Counted from the first letter of the stretch, positions 7,694 through 15,803 are shown. The stretch: DNA of 64,000 nucleotides from Tildeniella nuda ZEHNDER 1965/U140 (GCA_019358895.1 JAHHIG010000002.1:62001-126000), one strand, 5' to 3'. The notes: generated from the letters alone by a model not told the origin. A program made the numbers and translations.

Positions 7694-8056
7694 TCAATCA
7701 CGAGGGCGCAATTCTCGTATTTTGTGGAAGATAATGACGTTACCGCTGTAAGTTCGTAAGACAGTCACATTGTTCACTCGTTTCATTACAGCAGGTCGTC
7801 CATCCACTTGATAGTTTTGCCCCGTGACAAAGTTGCCTGAAACCTTCGTTTTCACGCCATCTTTCCAGGAAATTGTAAAGCCCTCCATTCCTTGCCCACT
7901 ACCACCTTCAATCTGACAAACATCATCAATCTGTTGCTTTCCATCTGCACCAATGAAATAGCAGTTTGCTAGCATCTTCCAGTTAACAGCATGGGCAGGC
8001 AATTGCAGGAGCAGCGCGAGGGTAGTCCCCATCAAACCGACAAAACGCATTTTCAT
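7694..8056 (-). CDS. Small secreted hypothetical protein
   Basis: This 120-residue protein has a clear signal peptide (MKMRFVGLMGTTLALLLQLPAHA, cleavage after AHA) followed by a beta-rich domain with two Cys (ANCYF and DVCQI) that could form a disulfide in the periplasm. No catalytic motif is seen and no family is recognised. It ends just after the convergent RHH gene at 7455-7676. Confidence 0.6.
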   Translation of the reverse strand: MKMRFVGLMGTTLALLLQLPAHAVNWKMLANCYFIGADGKQQIDDVCQIEGGSGQGMEGFTISWKDGVKTKVSGNFVTGQNYQVDGRPAVMKRVNNVTVLRTYSGNVIIFHKIRELRPRD

Positions 8057-8241
8057 AAGTATCGAGCTTCTCTAGTTAGTGTAGTCACTGCGATCGCTTC
8101 TTCCCATTACAACAAGCCAGGTTGGGTAACAGGACAAGGGTTTACATCGATAAAGGGTAGAAGGTCATAGCAACGTCGAAGCTTGCATAGCAAATTAAAT
8201 ACCTGTTCTGGACTAGGCACTTCAGGTGTGGCAATTTCACT

Positions 8242-9051
8242 TCAGTCTTTCTGCATCAAAATTGATAAGAACTCTGAGACCACTTCACGAGGGCGAATCA
8301 TGCAATCTTTAGCCGTGAAGCGAACGGTGGGCACTCCAGAACGAAGTAAGACACGATCGCGGGCGTAGTCTCGAATCGTTTGCGCTCCCTCCATGTGATG
8401 CCCCCCGTCCACTTCCAGGATGAGGCATCGACCCTGATAAAACGCCATAAAATCGGCTTCCACTCGTCCAGTTAGCTGACTACCGCTGACCAGAGTGCTT
8501 TGCAATCCCACTCGACCACGAGCATTAGCAAAAAATAGAATTCCAGTTTGATCGAGGGCTTCGGCAATTTTCACCTCTGCCTCTGAACGTAGGTATAGAC
8601 CACCCCATTCTTTGAAGTAGTTTCCACCTGTGGTGCTTTCTTCAGAGGCAGGAGGGGTGGTTGTTAGGGCTGTTCCTGCCAAAATGGTTTCGATGTATGG
8701 CTTCAGTTCATCGGTACAAAAGATGTGCCAGTGATGCTGAGTGTTCGCTCCGCCTGGTTGCCCTGCGTATGCCAGATGCAGGGTTTCTTTGGCTTCAAAG
8801 TAGAAGCCAGGACGAGTTTTGTTGTAAAGCTTCTGGCTAATGGTTTTCCTAAACTTTTGCCGTTGTTTTCCCTCTAGCTGCCTAGCTTGAGGGCTGAAAG
8901 CCATGATGACATCAACGAGCTTTCTAGTTTGGACTCGAAACGAATGAGGTAATTTCCCCCCGATCGCAACAATGGCATTGCTCTTGGTGCTACCCTGCTC
9001 GCCTCCAAGATCAAAATCGATAGTAGCCCCATTGTTTTCAATCGGATTCAT
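8242..9051 (-). CDS. DUF559/Vsr-like endonuclease-fold protein
   Basis: This 269-residue protein has a C-terminal half resembling the DUF559 and very-short-patch nuclease fold. FYQGRCLILEVDGGHH gives the E-V-D-G-x-H-H part of the active site, followed by R-D-Y-A-R-D-R-V-L and VPTVRFTAKD. An upstream acidic residue lies in RVEADFMAF. The N-terminal 150 residues are unassigned. Proteins of this type act on DNA or are orphan restriction-like nucleases; the substrate is unknown. It lies five bases downstream of a small secreted-protein gene (9057-9428) and is probably co-transcribed, although the two products seem functionally unrelated. Confidence 0.65.
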   Translation of the reverse strand: MNPIENNGATIDFDLGGEQGSTKSNAIVAIGGKLPHSFRVQTRKLVDVIMAFSPQARQLEGKQRQKFRKTISQKLYNKTRPGFYFEAKETLHLAYAGQPGGANTQHHWHIFCTDELKPYIETILAGTALTTTPPASEESTTGGNYFKEWGGLYLRSEAEVKIAEALDQTGILFFANARGRVGLQSTLVSGSQLTGRVEADFMAFYQGRCLILEVDGGHHMEGAQTIRDYARDRVLLRSGVPTVRFTAKDCMIRPREVVSEFLSILMQKD

Positions 9052-9056
9052 GGGTT

Positions 9057-9428
9057 TTACTTTCCGGTATCAATCCACCAACGCTGAAGTTTAGGCTGTT
9101 GACCCCGCTGATTATTCACCGTAACTACAGCCAACTTCCGACCGTTTGCATCAGCAAAGCTGAACCGACAGTAGCCCATGCCAGTGCCAGAGCAGTCTTC
9201 TACTTCGTTGTAGCCAAGCTGGTTGATGATGTAATCCATTGGACTAAATCGTTCCCGATTGGGGGAAAACTCAACGGCTTGCCATCCAGCTTCTAGCAAA
9301 ATCTTTCGCGCCTGGGCGTAGGGCATTCCCTGTCTCAATGTGGCTGGCACTTCCTGAGCCAGGGTGATTCCTGGTAATAGGTTTGCTCCAACTGTTAGCC
9401 CTGCGATCGCAGCCATCCACTTTTTCAT
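9057..9428 (-). CDS. Small secreted hypothetical protein
   Basis: This 123-residue protein has a signal peptide (MKKWMAAIAGLTVGANLLPGITLAQ, cleavage near LAQ). The mature part begins LRQGMPYAQARKILLEAGW, a helix pattern seen in many small cyanobacterial periplasmic proteins with the GMxYxxARxxLLxxGW motif. It ends in a short beta region with two Cys (DCSGTGMGYC). No enzyme motif is present and the role is unknown. It is the first gene of a two-gene unit with the nuclease-like gene 8242-9051. Confidence 0.6.
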   Translation of the reverse strand: MKKWMAAIAGLTVGANLLPGITLAQEVPATLRQGMPYAQARKILLEAGWQAVEFSPNRERFSPMDYIINQLGYNEVEDCSGTGMGYCRFSFADANGRKLAVVTVNNQRGQQPKLQRWWIDTGK

Positions 9429-9527
9429 CGTTGGTTTCTCACATTCAACACATCACTTTTTGACTTGTTTGAAGATGCACTCGTAGGAAAAAGTTTTGGT
9501 TGAAGAATCTTGGGCACGACGGGTTAA

Positions 9528-10184
9528 TTATCCTTCTTGCCAACCTTCAATTGCAGCCATAAAGACGTTCACCAGTGGGTGGTCGATCGCTTCCTTAAAA
9601 GCCTCTTTGCCAGCAGACTTCAGTGCTCCGACAACACGATTTCTGAAACTTGGATCACCCTCGATCTGTTTGATAGCTTCATCCACTACAACTGCTTTTT
9701 GTGCAAAAGTTTCAGTTGGATAACTCTGCTCTAACTGTTTCAAAAGTTGCTGAATCTCTGCGGCGGCTTCAACCAGGTTACTCCTTTGGGTAACGTTGAG
9801 GGTGTTCTGATTACCAAACTGCTGTCCCGCAACGGGAGCATTGTTGATAATGTTAAAAATCTGAGCCGGAAAATGTTCAGTTGGTTCGTGTGGCTTTGAT
9901 ATAGCCGCCTCAATTTCAACAACTCCCTGATGGAGGATCAGGATTGGTATACGCTCACTATCAGCGTTAATCAGAGCTAAAGGTCTAATCAGCCCCTCTT
10001 GTTTTAGATATCGCAAAATATGAACAAGCTCGCTTAAGGGAATTCCTGTTAATTGACTAATTTTGCCAGATAATGATGTTTTGGTTTCTTCTCCATTAGT
10101 ATCTATGAAAATCGCTCTGAGAACTTCAAAGCGTTTTTTCTGCTTCTCTAAAACATGCTGATAATCGCTTTCCATCTCTACCAT
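9528..10184 (-). CDS. Winged-helix protein with Asn/Gln-rich motif, paralogue A
   Basis: In this 218-residue protein, residues about 10-75 form a winged-helix domain (SLSGKISQLTGIPLSELVHILRYLKQ). A short motif follows (APVAGQQFGNQNTLNVTQ, about 112-130), then a helical C-terminal domain ending KEAIDHPLVNVFMAAIEGW. That C-terminal region recurs in many cyanobacterial proteins of unknown role. The motif is shared with the adjacent gene 10216-10905 (APVAAQQYGNKNTANVTQ), so the two are tandem paralogues 31 bases apart. The Gln/Asn/Gly pattern is reminiscent of short amyloid-signalling motifs, but this is speculation; a beta-arch linker is the modest alternative. Confidence 0.6.
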   Translation of the reverse strand: MVEMESDYQHVLEKQKKRFEVLRAIFIDTNGEETKTSLSGKISQLTGIPLSELVHILRYLKQEGLIRPLALINADSERIPILILHQGVVEIEAAISKPHEPTEHFPAQIFNIINNAPVAGQQFGNQNTLNVTQRSNLVEAAAEIQQLLKQLEQSYPTETFAQKAVVVDEAIKQIEGDPSFRNRVVGALKSAGKEAFKEAIDHPLVNVFMAAIEGWQEG

Positions 10185-10215
10185 CCTGACTTTCTATCGT
10201 TTCTTATCAGCCTTT

Positions 10216-10905
10216 TTAAGACAACAAATGATCCATGCCAAACCGTTGTGCTAAGGCTGTAACAGCATTAGCAAATGAGGCGATATCTTTAACAACACTC
10301 CAGAGTGACAGTAATCCACCTCGGATTCTTGATGTTCTAGTAGGAGTTTTGACCTCCTCCTCAATGTCATCTAACGCCTCGATCGCAGTTGTCTGATTCT
10401 CTGAAGGTAGGCTACTTACCTCTTGTCGAAGGGCATGAAGCATTTGGAGAATTTCAGCCGTATCTAAACCGATATTTTGTGTTACGTTCGCCGTGTTTTT
10501 ATTTCCATACTGCTGGGCTGCTACTGGGGCATGATTAGTGACCTTGAACACTTGGGAATTGGGACTGGAATTAAGCGCATTCTCAAAAGAAATCTTTCCT
10601 TCGAGAAGCATCCTGCCCCGTGGAGTAACTGCTATTGGTTCCAGAGCTTCACCATTCGTGTTGAAGGTATGATTACGAATAAGCTTGACAAAGCCGCCTC
10701 GTTCTAATTCATCAAGATGAAAGCTAACTTCGTCCAAACTCATTTTTAGCTGCTCGGAAATCTGTTGGTCAGAAATTCTGTTATCACCTTGAATAGAAGA
10801 GGAAATTAGGTTAAGAATCTTCCTTCTGTTAAATTCCATAGTACTTTTTTGAATCATTTGTTTTGTCGCTGGAGTAAGCTCTCTGCGGGAATCAAATCGG
10901 TGCAT
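10216..10905 (-). CDS. Winged-helix protein with Asn/Gln-rich motif, paralogue B
   Basis: In this 229-residue protein, an N-terminal winged helix (RISDQQISEQLKMSLDEVSF with a wing GGFVKLIRN) is followed by the motif APVAAQQYGNKNTANVTQ near residue 125. A helical, acidic coiled-coil segment (LHALRQEVSSLPSENQTTAI) and a hydrophobic C-terminus (LLSLWSVVKDIASFANAVTAL) complete it. The first two parts match the neighbour 9528-10184, but the C-terminal domain differs. This suggests a common sensor and DNA-binding front with exchangeable back ends. The hydrophobic tail could contact a membrane. Function unknown. Confidence 0.6.
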   Translation of the reverse strand: MHRFDSRRELTPATKQMIQKSTMEFNRRKILNLISSSIQGDNRISDQQISEQLKMSLDEVSFHLDELERGGFVKLIRNHTFNTNGEALEPIAVTPRGRMLLEGKISFENALNSSPNSQVFKVTNHAPVAAQQYGNKNTANVTQNIGLDTAEILQMLHALRQEVSSLPSENQTTAIEALDDIEEEVKTPTRTSRIRGGLLSLWSVVKDIASFANAVTALAQRFGMDHLLS

Positions 10906-10908
10906 AGT

Positions 10909-11076
10909 TTAGTTTTTTACCTCCACAGTTGCACTTGCGTCATTGCCAGAAACATCTACTAGACGCACCGCGATCGCTTGTTTCCCAATTGGTAGTTCTT
11001 GGTTTGATATCTCACGCTGGTTTTGCTGCGTTTTTGCAGTGATGGTTGGTAGCTCAGCTATGTTTCTCCCAGTTCC
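10909..11076 (-). pseudogene. 3' remnant, possibly of an R-M/methyltransferase gene
   Basis: After the HigA stop codon the same minus-strand frame is open for 55 codons without a start and ends in TAA at 10909-10911. The sequence (LPTITAKTQQNQREIS, then KQAIAVRLVDVSGNDASATV) looks like a real C-terminal end. It resembles, from memory, C-termini of adenine methyltransferase or helicase genes of type III-like R-M systems. A remnant of a helicase N-terminus lies on the far side of HigBA (12622-12912) on the same strand, so both may come from one locus replaced by the toxin module. Confidence 0.45.
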
Positions 11077-12171
11077 TTATACCCACTCAATGCGCTGCTT
11101 TAACTCGTTACACTGGTCATGAGGGAGTCCGAAATGATGTTGTAATCGACCGACTACAATTCCTGGAGCAATATCGATTTCAGCCGCAAATTGCTCGATC
11201 GCAACTTTAGAGAATCGCCTATGCCTCGCAATAAACTGCTCAAGATCTACTGGGGGAATGAGATGATCGGCAGAAAACTGATTGGCTTCCTGCTCCATCG
11301 GTGAATCTGGATCATAGTCGGCTGAACCTTCCAGGAAGATTTCATCCTTGTTTTCCTGCAACACGTGCTTCGACTCGTGGAAGAAGGTAAACCAGAAATG
11401 GTCGTTGCTCTTATACCGAAAACTCATTTGGATTAAGGGCTTTGTTGGGGTTAGCCAACGAGTTACACCAGAGACTCTGGTCTTGGGTAACTCTGGCACA
11501 AAGACCACGACTACTCCAGCTTCAGCGCACAGGGTAACGATCCTCGGTAGAAAGACCTTCTGAGGTTGCACCGTCAAAGCACGAATCTCATCCAGGGCTT
11601 TTCTAAACTTCGTGGCGTTATAGGGCTGGCAAGTTACCTTCTCAGCTTCAAGCTCTCCCTTCCGTAACCAAACGCTGGTAGCAGGTGCATCACTCTCAAA
11701 GGCAACAGACTTACGGTAAGCAAGCCTCCGGTTTTCCCAATGCTTATGCCATTGCTCTGGTGAGGCTACCGCAAAAAAGTTAAGTAAAGCTAGACACCGC
11801 TGGATTTTGTCCTTAGTTGGCTCTACCCAACTCAATTTAGCCATGTCATTGAAAGGGAATTTTGCCGCCCACTCACTCTGCTTTTCCAGACGGTCTTTTT
11901 CCCGTTGTCGTGCTAAAAAATCCTGATAATGCTGCTCCCGTTGACTCCAGAATTTGGCAGGAATGCCTAACACTCGTTCAAATTGCAGGGCGGTATCGGG
12001 GGTAATGGCAGTTTTGCCGTTAATAATTTCGTTGATCGTTTTTCGGGGTCGTCCTGTTCGCTCCGCCAGTTCTGCCTGAGACATGCCTCTTTCTTCTAAA
12101 ACCTCTAGCAGCGTGTCACCAGGGGGAGAAACATAATCGGGGTTGTACTGATTACGAGTCGCGCTACTCAT
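11077..12171 (-). CDS. HigA-type antitoxin fused to ImmA/IrrE-like metallopeptidase domain
   Basis: This 364-residue protein has an N-terminal XRE helix-turn-helix (SQAELAERTGRPRKTINEIINGKTAI, about residues 30-55). Its C-terminal ImmA/IrrE-like zinc peptidase domain contains FTFFHESKHVL (HExxH, about residue 265) and a downstream EQEANQFSADHLIP helix with the third-ligand Glu. It starts inside the 3' end of the HigB-like toxin gene, overlapping by 8 bp, as expected for a toxin-first higBA operon. It probably binds its own promoter (dyad at 12522-12538) and neutralises the toxin. Whether the peptidase is active, for example in self-cleavage or relief of repression, cannot be seen. Confidence 0.85.
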   Translation of the reverse strand: MSSATRNQYNPDYVSPPGDTLLEVLEERGMSQAELAERTGRPRKTINEIINGKTAITPDTALQFERVLGIPAKFWSQREQHYQDFLARQREKDRLEKQSEWAAKFPFNDMAKLSWVEPTKDKIQRCLALLNFFAVASPEQWHKHWENRRLAYRKSVAFESDAPATSVWLRKGELEAEKVTCQPYNATKFRKALDEIRALTVQPQKVFLPRIVTLCAEAGVVVVFVPELPKTRVSGVTRWLTPTKPLIQMSFRYKSNDHFWFTFFHESKHVLQENKDEIFLEGSADYDPDSPMEQEANQFSADHLIPPVDLEQFIARHRRFSKVAIEQFAAEIDIAPGIVVGRLQHHFGLPHDQCNELKQRIEWV

Positions 12172-12499
12172 GGGTGTCCTCTATACCAAGAATTTCGACT
12201 TCTGTCACTTCGCTCCAATTCAACCCACTGTCCTTCTTGCGAGGGATGGGATCGTTGGCTGGGATAAATAGGAGTCGGTAAGGATGATCCAAATCCAGTG
12301 ATAACTGACCTGCTTGATCGCCTGTTAATTCGTGACATCGCCCTGGTAGAGTTTGCATAACCTCTAAGTTCGCTGCCGCTCTGAGATCATCAAGTCGTTT
12401 CTGCACCCGATTAGCTCGATCCGCTCCTAACTTCCTGACTAGGTTCGTTTTACTGTTAAACAGCTTTTCTAGCTTTTGAGTTCTAAATACAATATCCAT
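12164..12499 (-). CDS. HigB-like toxin of the RelE superfamily
   Basis: This 111-residue protein has the HigB/RelE fold pattern. It opens with a strand (MDIVFRTQKL) and helices with KLFNSKTNLVRKLGADRANRV and LDDLRAA, followed by CHELTGDQAGQLSLDLDHPYRLLF. The LSLDLDHPYRLLF strand is the usual ribosome-dependent RNase core of plaque-like HigB/HipB-associated toxins. The C-terminal part (EVTEVEILGIEDTHE) completes the sheet. It is the first gene of a two-gene operon with the XRE-ImmA antitoxin and overlaps it by 8 bp. The expected activity is mRNA cleavage on the ribosome. Confidence 0.8.
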   Translation of the reverse strand: MDIVFRTQKLEKLFNSKTNLVRKLGADRANRVQKRLDDLRAAANLEVMQTLPGRCHELTGDQAGQLSLDLDHPYRLLFIPANDPIPRKKDSGLNWSEVTEVEILGIEDTHE

Positions 12500-12521
12500 T
12501 GTACAGGGTTAGGGGGAATTA

Positions 12522-12538
12522 TTAACCCTAAAGGTTAA
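12522..12538. promoter_or_regulatory. Operator-like dyad upstream of higBA
   Basis: TTAACC (12522-12527) and GGTTAA (12533-12538) form an inverted repeat with a 5-bp spacer, 23 bp before the toxin start on the minus strand. The size fits an XRE antitoxin operator. Confidence 0.45.
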
Positions 12539-12621
12539 CACGGATCTTTGTATCTGAGATCAAAATACAAGCCTTAAAGCTAAATAAAGCGTTACTTCAG
12601 CTAAATTTTCCAGCCAAAACA

Positions 12622-12912
12622 CTATATACGCGGTTCTCTGGACTGAATATCTTTTATATAAAATTCTTGAATCTGTAACCCTGAAGCCCCATATAATGAT
12701 GCAAACTCCTGATAAAGCTGCTAAGGAGTTTGGATACCCAGAATCTCGTGACAGTAAATGATGGGTTTGATCGCCTTCTGCTAGCACGGGTGAAACTTGG
12801 GACCGTCTCGATCTTCTTCAAACCAATAGCTCAACAGTTCGGCTGTCGTTTGCGTGACACCCGACCACTCTGTATTGCGCGAGCGTATGTGTATGCTTTG
12901 CTGTTGCCATCC
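12622..12912 (-). pseudogene. Decayed N-terminal part of a DEAD/DEAH helicase, type III R-M-like
   Basis: One minus-strand frame carries family-like sequence interrupted by TAG at 12781-12783, TAG at 12721-12723 and TAG at 12622-12624. The reading GVTQTTAELLSYWFEEDRDG is followed, after the first stop, by QKAIKPIIYCHEILG. This matches the region before Walker A in large DEAD/DEAH helicases of restriction systems (GVTxTT..LL.YW, then the CQxxAI.T.IY box). No ATPase core remains. The DNA between this remnant and the one at 10909-11076 is now occupied by higBA. The identification rests on remembered family patterns. Confidence 0.55.
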
Positions 12913-13185
12913 CTAACCTTCCTCAGAAATCTCAGTCGAGGTCATAGCCAATCTTCAGAGCCTTTTCTGGAGACAACTGCTGCTCAACCCTTTAAATTAG
13001 CTGGACACAGCGTAACTCACCTCTAGTTACAGTGCCAGATCGCAACAAGAGGGTTCAGAAAATTCGCTTGTCATGAAATCAAGACATATCGAGAAAAGGG
13101 ACACCTGCCGCGATGATTTTCTCCCGCAGGGTATATTCAGCAATACAGGTGCCAATTAAATCCCTTACAATGATTGGCTAGTTCC

Positions 13186-13204
13186 GTAACTCGTTGTCAG
13201 TTAC
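13186..13204. promoter_or_regulatory. Operator-like dyad directly before an RHH gene
   Basis: GTAACT (13186-13191) and AGTTAC (13199-13204) form an inverted repeat with a 7-bp spacer, ending two bases before the RHH start codon. A site of the same 19-bp length and position (GTAAC to TTAC, 16865-16883) precedes the second RHH gene of this type, and a GTAACGCAC dyad precedes the RHH gene at 5289. Confidence 0.55.
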
Positions 13205-13206
13205 AC

Positions 13207-13389
13207 ATGGCAACCACTGAGCAACGAAAGGTTGAGCATCTAAACGTCCGGCTCCCCCTCTCCGAGATGGCAATCCTGAGAAACTACTGCAAAGCCAATC
13301 AGCGATCGCAGTCTGATGTCATCCGTGAATTCATCCGCAGCCTGAGTGCAGCCGTTAGCCCCTCCAACAACTTGCCACCAAGCTCATGA
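13207..13389 (+). CDS. Ribbon-helix-helix repressor heading a pentapeptide operon
   Basis: This 60-residue RHH protein has the strand VEHLNVRLPLSE and helices MAILRNYCKANQRSQSDVIREFIRSL. It closely resembles the 59-residue protein encoded at 16887-17066. ATG 13207 is chosen over an upstream in-frame ATG because conservation with that paralogue starts near here and the operator-like dyad ends just before it. Its stop overlaps the next gene's start (ATGA), so it is translationally coupled and probably represses its own operon (RHH, unknown, pentapeptide protein). Confidence 0.75.
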   Translation: MATTEQRKVEHLNVRLPLSEMAILRNYCKANQRSQSDVIREFIRSLSAAVSPSNNLPPSS

Positions 13390-14138
13390 ATCCCTCTCCC
13401 AGTAGCCCTTTGAGAACTGAGAACAGATTACCCGACTGTGTATTTTTCAAGCTGCATTGCACCCCTGTTCAATCCCCAAATGGTTCTGCACTAGGGTTTC
13501 AAATAGTAGAGCCTGTGCCGACTACTCCAGCGATCGAGCAACTTGATTTGAAACTGACGATCCGATTTGGTAAGCAAACCATTAAAGCTCCCGGAGGCAC
13601 TATCGAATTTGGCTTGAAGAGGGGAGAACTTGCCTTGCAGCTAGAAAATGGCAAAATTCCTTTGGAAAAGGTTGCTCTAAAAGCCGAATTTGCCAAGGCG
13701 TTGGAAGTTGAAGAGCAATTAGAAAAAGGTCGCGAGTCAGAAGCGGCGATAGCGGTTGCGGCAGGAGTAAAAACAAAAGATACTGACAAGGTTGCTAGGA
13801 AAATCAAGCAGGTTGTACCTCAGGTAACCAATCGTGGGACAGAAGAACAACCGATTTGGGAATTTCAGGTTCAAGCTAGTCAGGAACGCCTGATTTTATT
13901 AGGGCAATTAACAGAGGAAGCGATTGGCATCCTGGAGATTACGGGCACTCCCTGCTCCTTAGTTGCCACCTTTTGCATTCAAAACCAAAGTGATATTTAC
14001 CTACTTGACTCCACAGGTTTGATCGCTGGAAGGAACCTAAGTCATAACAAAACTGCTTGGGCAACCCGTGAATTTTTTCTTCGGTTCATCGCTCCCCAAC
14101 TGCAACCACATTTAAGTCGTGTGGAGGGCGCATTATGA
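13386..14138 (+). CDS. Hypothetical protein in an RHH-pentapeptide operon
   Basis: This 250-residue protein has no recognised family. The N-terminal half reads as beta-rich (LDLKLTIRFGKQTIKAPGG, EFGLKRGELALQLEN). The middle is a charged helix (KALEVEEQLEKGRESEAAI), and the C-terminal half is mixed alpha/beta with aromatic residues (WATREFFLRFIAPQL). There is no signal peptide or membrane segment. It overlaps the genes on both sides by ATGA, so it is made in fixed ratio with the RHH and pentapeptide proteins and may act with them. Confidence 0.6.
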   Translation: MNPSPSSPLRTENRLPDCVFFKLHCTPVQSPNGSALGFQIVEPVPTTPAIEQLDLKLTIRFGKQTIKAPGGTIEFGLKRGELALQLENGKIPLEKVALKAEFAKALEVEEQLEKGRESEAAIAVAAGVKTKDTDKVARKIKQVVPQVTNRGTEEQPIWEFQVQASQERLILLGQLTEEAIGILEITGTPCSLVATFCIQNQSDIYLLDSTGLIAGRNLSHNKTAWATREFFLRFIAPQLQPHLSRVEGAL

Positions 14139-15466
14139 GTGTAACAAAATCCCTCCAACGGCTTCGAGACCTCATTCAACGTATTGTTGAAGCGGATACG
14201 GATGACTTCTTTGAACTGGCTAAGATTGCTGGACTAAATCCCGCTAAAGACTTTTCGACCGCAAATCTCAGTGGACTTGATTTACGCTCTGCCAAACTTG
14301 CAAGAGCAAATTTCATTGCCACTAATTTTTCACGTGCAAATTTAGTCAACTCAGACCTTACACAAGCCAACTTGATTAATGCGAACTTAGCTGGTGCCAT
14401 GCTAGTCAACGCAAATTTAAATGGTGCTAGTTTGGTGAGCGCCGACATGATGAATGTAAATCTTGTGCGCGCTCAACTATTGAGTGCGAATCTCACGGGT
14501 GCAGACATGACGAAAGCCAACCTGAACCACGCTGATTTGCGTCGTGCTGTGTTGATTGGGTGCAAACTAGATGATGCTAGTCTGCATTTAGCCTCTCTGA
14601 ATCATGTGGATTTGCGCCGCTCAAGCTTGACTAAGGCTGATTTCACAGGAGCAAATCTTTACGCTACAGATTTGAGCAACGCTGATTTGCGCTGGGCAAA
14701 CTTAACAGATGTCAATCTGGCAGGTGCCACCGTAGAAGGAACTCTCTTTAGAGGGAATAAAGGACTGACACGCAAAATAATATCTGATTTGAGGCGACGG
14801 GGCGCAATTTTCGATAGTGTTGCCTATTTCACTCTTAGCGAATCGACAAGTGTCGAAAATCAAGCATCAATCGATGCCAATGCTTTCCGTGAAAGCTCAT
14901 CAGTTAAGGACGAAAACGAAGCTTCTAGTGAGCAAGAGCTTTCAGTAAGCCATAGTTATTCTGGCGTTGAGGAGTTCATGAGCAATGAAGATCAACCCTC
15001 AAGCGAACCAGAATTATGCATACGTGAGGAAGACTTCCAAGAATTTCAAGCTCTTATTTTACGCTTAGAAACTGCTGAAACTGATGACTTTTTTGAGTTA
15101 GCTGACATTCTTGGTCGCAATTCCAAAACTGACCTCGTTGGAGCTAACCTCAGTGGCATCAACCTTGCTCAGGGGGATCTCAGCAATGCTGACCTCAGCA
15201 ATACTGACCTTAGTAGAGCAAATCTTAATGGAGCAAACCTCCGTGGAGTTTCTCTCAGAAGTGCTGACCTCAGCGATGCCAATCTCAGCGGTGCTAACCT
15301 CAGCGGTGCCGACCTCAGCGGTGCAAGCGTGGCGCAATGTAGGTTTGGAGAGGGTCTTGGATTATCGGAGGCAGAAAAAATTGATTTGCAACGGCGGGGA
15401 GGAATTTTTGATGATGCAATGGGCGATCGCGATTCCGCTGATTTCCCTGGCCCTACACGTCGCTAG
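14135..15466 (+). CDS. Pentapeptide-repeat protein with internal duplication
   Basis: This 443-residue protein contains two modules. Each begins with an ETDDFFELA-type cap (residues about 20-30 and 310-320), continues with A(D/N)LXX pentapeptide repeats forming a right-handed quadrilateral beta helix, and ends with a GL...I.DLRRRGAIFD-type cap. Module 1 has about 33 pentapeptides, module 2 about 14, separated by an acidic Ser/Glu-rich linker (about 240-300). Such proteins are often DNA mimics or scaffolds; the target is unknown. Module 2 at DNA level has near-identical GCnGACCTCAGC repeats, suggesting recent expansion. It is third in an operon with an RHH regulator. Confidence 0.85.
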   Translation: MSVTKSLQRLRDLIQRIVEADTDDFFELAKIAGLNPAKDFSTANLSGLDLRSAKLARANFIATNFSRANLVNSDLTQANLINANLAGAMLVNANLNGASLVSADMMNVNLVRAQLLSANLTGADMTKANLNHADLRRAVLIGCKLDDASLHLASLNHVDLRRSSLTKADFTGANLYATDLSNADLRWANLTDVNLAGATVEGTLFRGNKGLTRKIISDLRRRGAIFDSVAYFTLSESTSVENQASIDANAFRESSSVKDENEASSEQELSVSHSYSGVEEFMSNEDQPSSEPELCIREEDFQEFQALILRLETAETDDFFELADILGRNSKTDLVGANLSGINLAQGDLSNADLSNTDLSRANLNGANLRGVSLRSADLSDANLSGANLSGADLSGASVAQCRFGEGLGLSEAEKIDLQRRGGIFDDAMGDRDSADFPGPTRR

Positions 15467-15497
15467 TGAGAAACCAGAGAACTGAGCAATCAGCTAA

Positions 15498-15803
15498 CTA
15501 CTGCTGCTGCCTCCGGTAATCCCACGATCGCTGATAGTTGCCTACCCACACACCCAGGTGCTTTGACTGAGCCAACTGCTCTGCTTTGGCAAGCATCTCT
15601 CGATCGCACTTCTCAGAGTAGCGCTCATAGTGGTAAGCCCACCCGGATGCAACCATTTCATAGTTGATGAATAGCTCCTGCTCTGGCTGTTCACGGGTAG
15701 GGGTTTTGACAAAAATCTCTCCTACAGTATGACCGTACCGATCTTTTTCGACAGGAACTACCATCACCTGATTGTTGGCATTGGCAAGCAGCGATCGCAG
15801 CAA
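15498..15803 (-). pseudogene. Truncated thermonuclease (SNase) gene
   Basis: The frame codes for about 100 residues matching only the C-terminal half of staphylococcal-nuclease-like proteins: LRSLLANANNQVMV, DRYGHTVGEIFV and GVWVGNYQRSWDYRRQ. It lacks the N-terminal part with the HDGDT and R-x-GIDAPE catalytic elements seen in the intact paralogue at 17029-17631. The only possible start is TTG at 15803, and an in-frame TAG lies four codons upstream. The DNA further upstream (to about 15990) does not encode the missing half. It is most likely a non-functional remnant. Confidence 0.65.

Noticed and set aside
7329-7697. A 122-codon minus-strand frame opposite the RHH gene
   Set aside because: It is the antisense of a well-formed RHH gene and shows no independent signals.
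12730-13026. A 98-codon plus-strand frame
   Set aside because: The opposite strand carries recognisable helicase remnants over much of the same DNA, so this frame is a shadow.
14176-15337. Long antisense frames within the pentapeptide gene
   Set aside because: They arise from the periodic codon pattern of the pentapeptide repeats.
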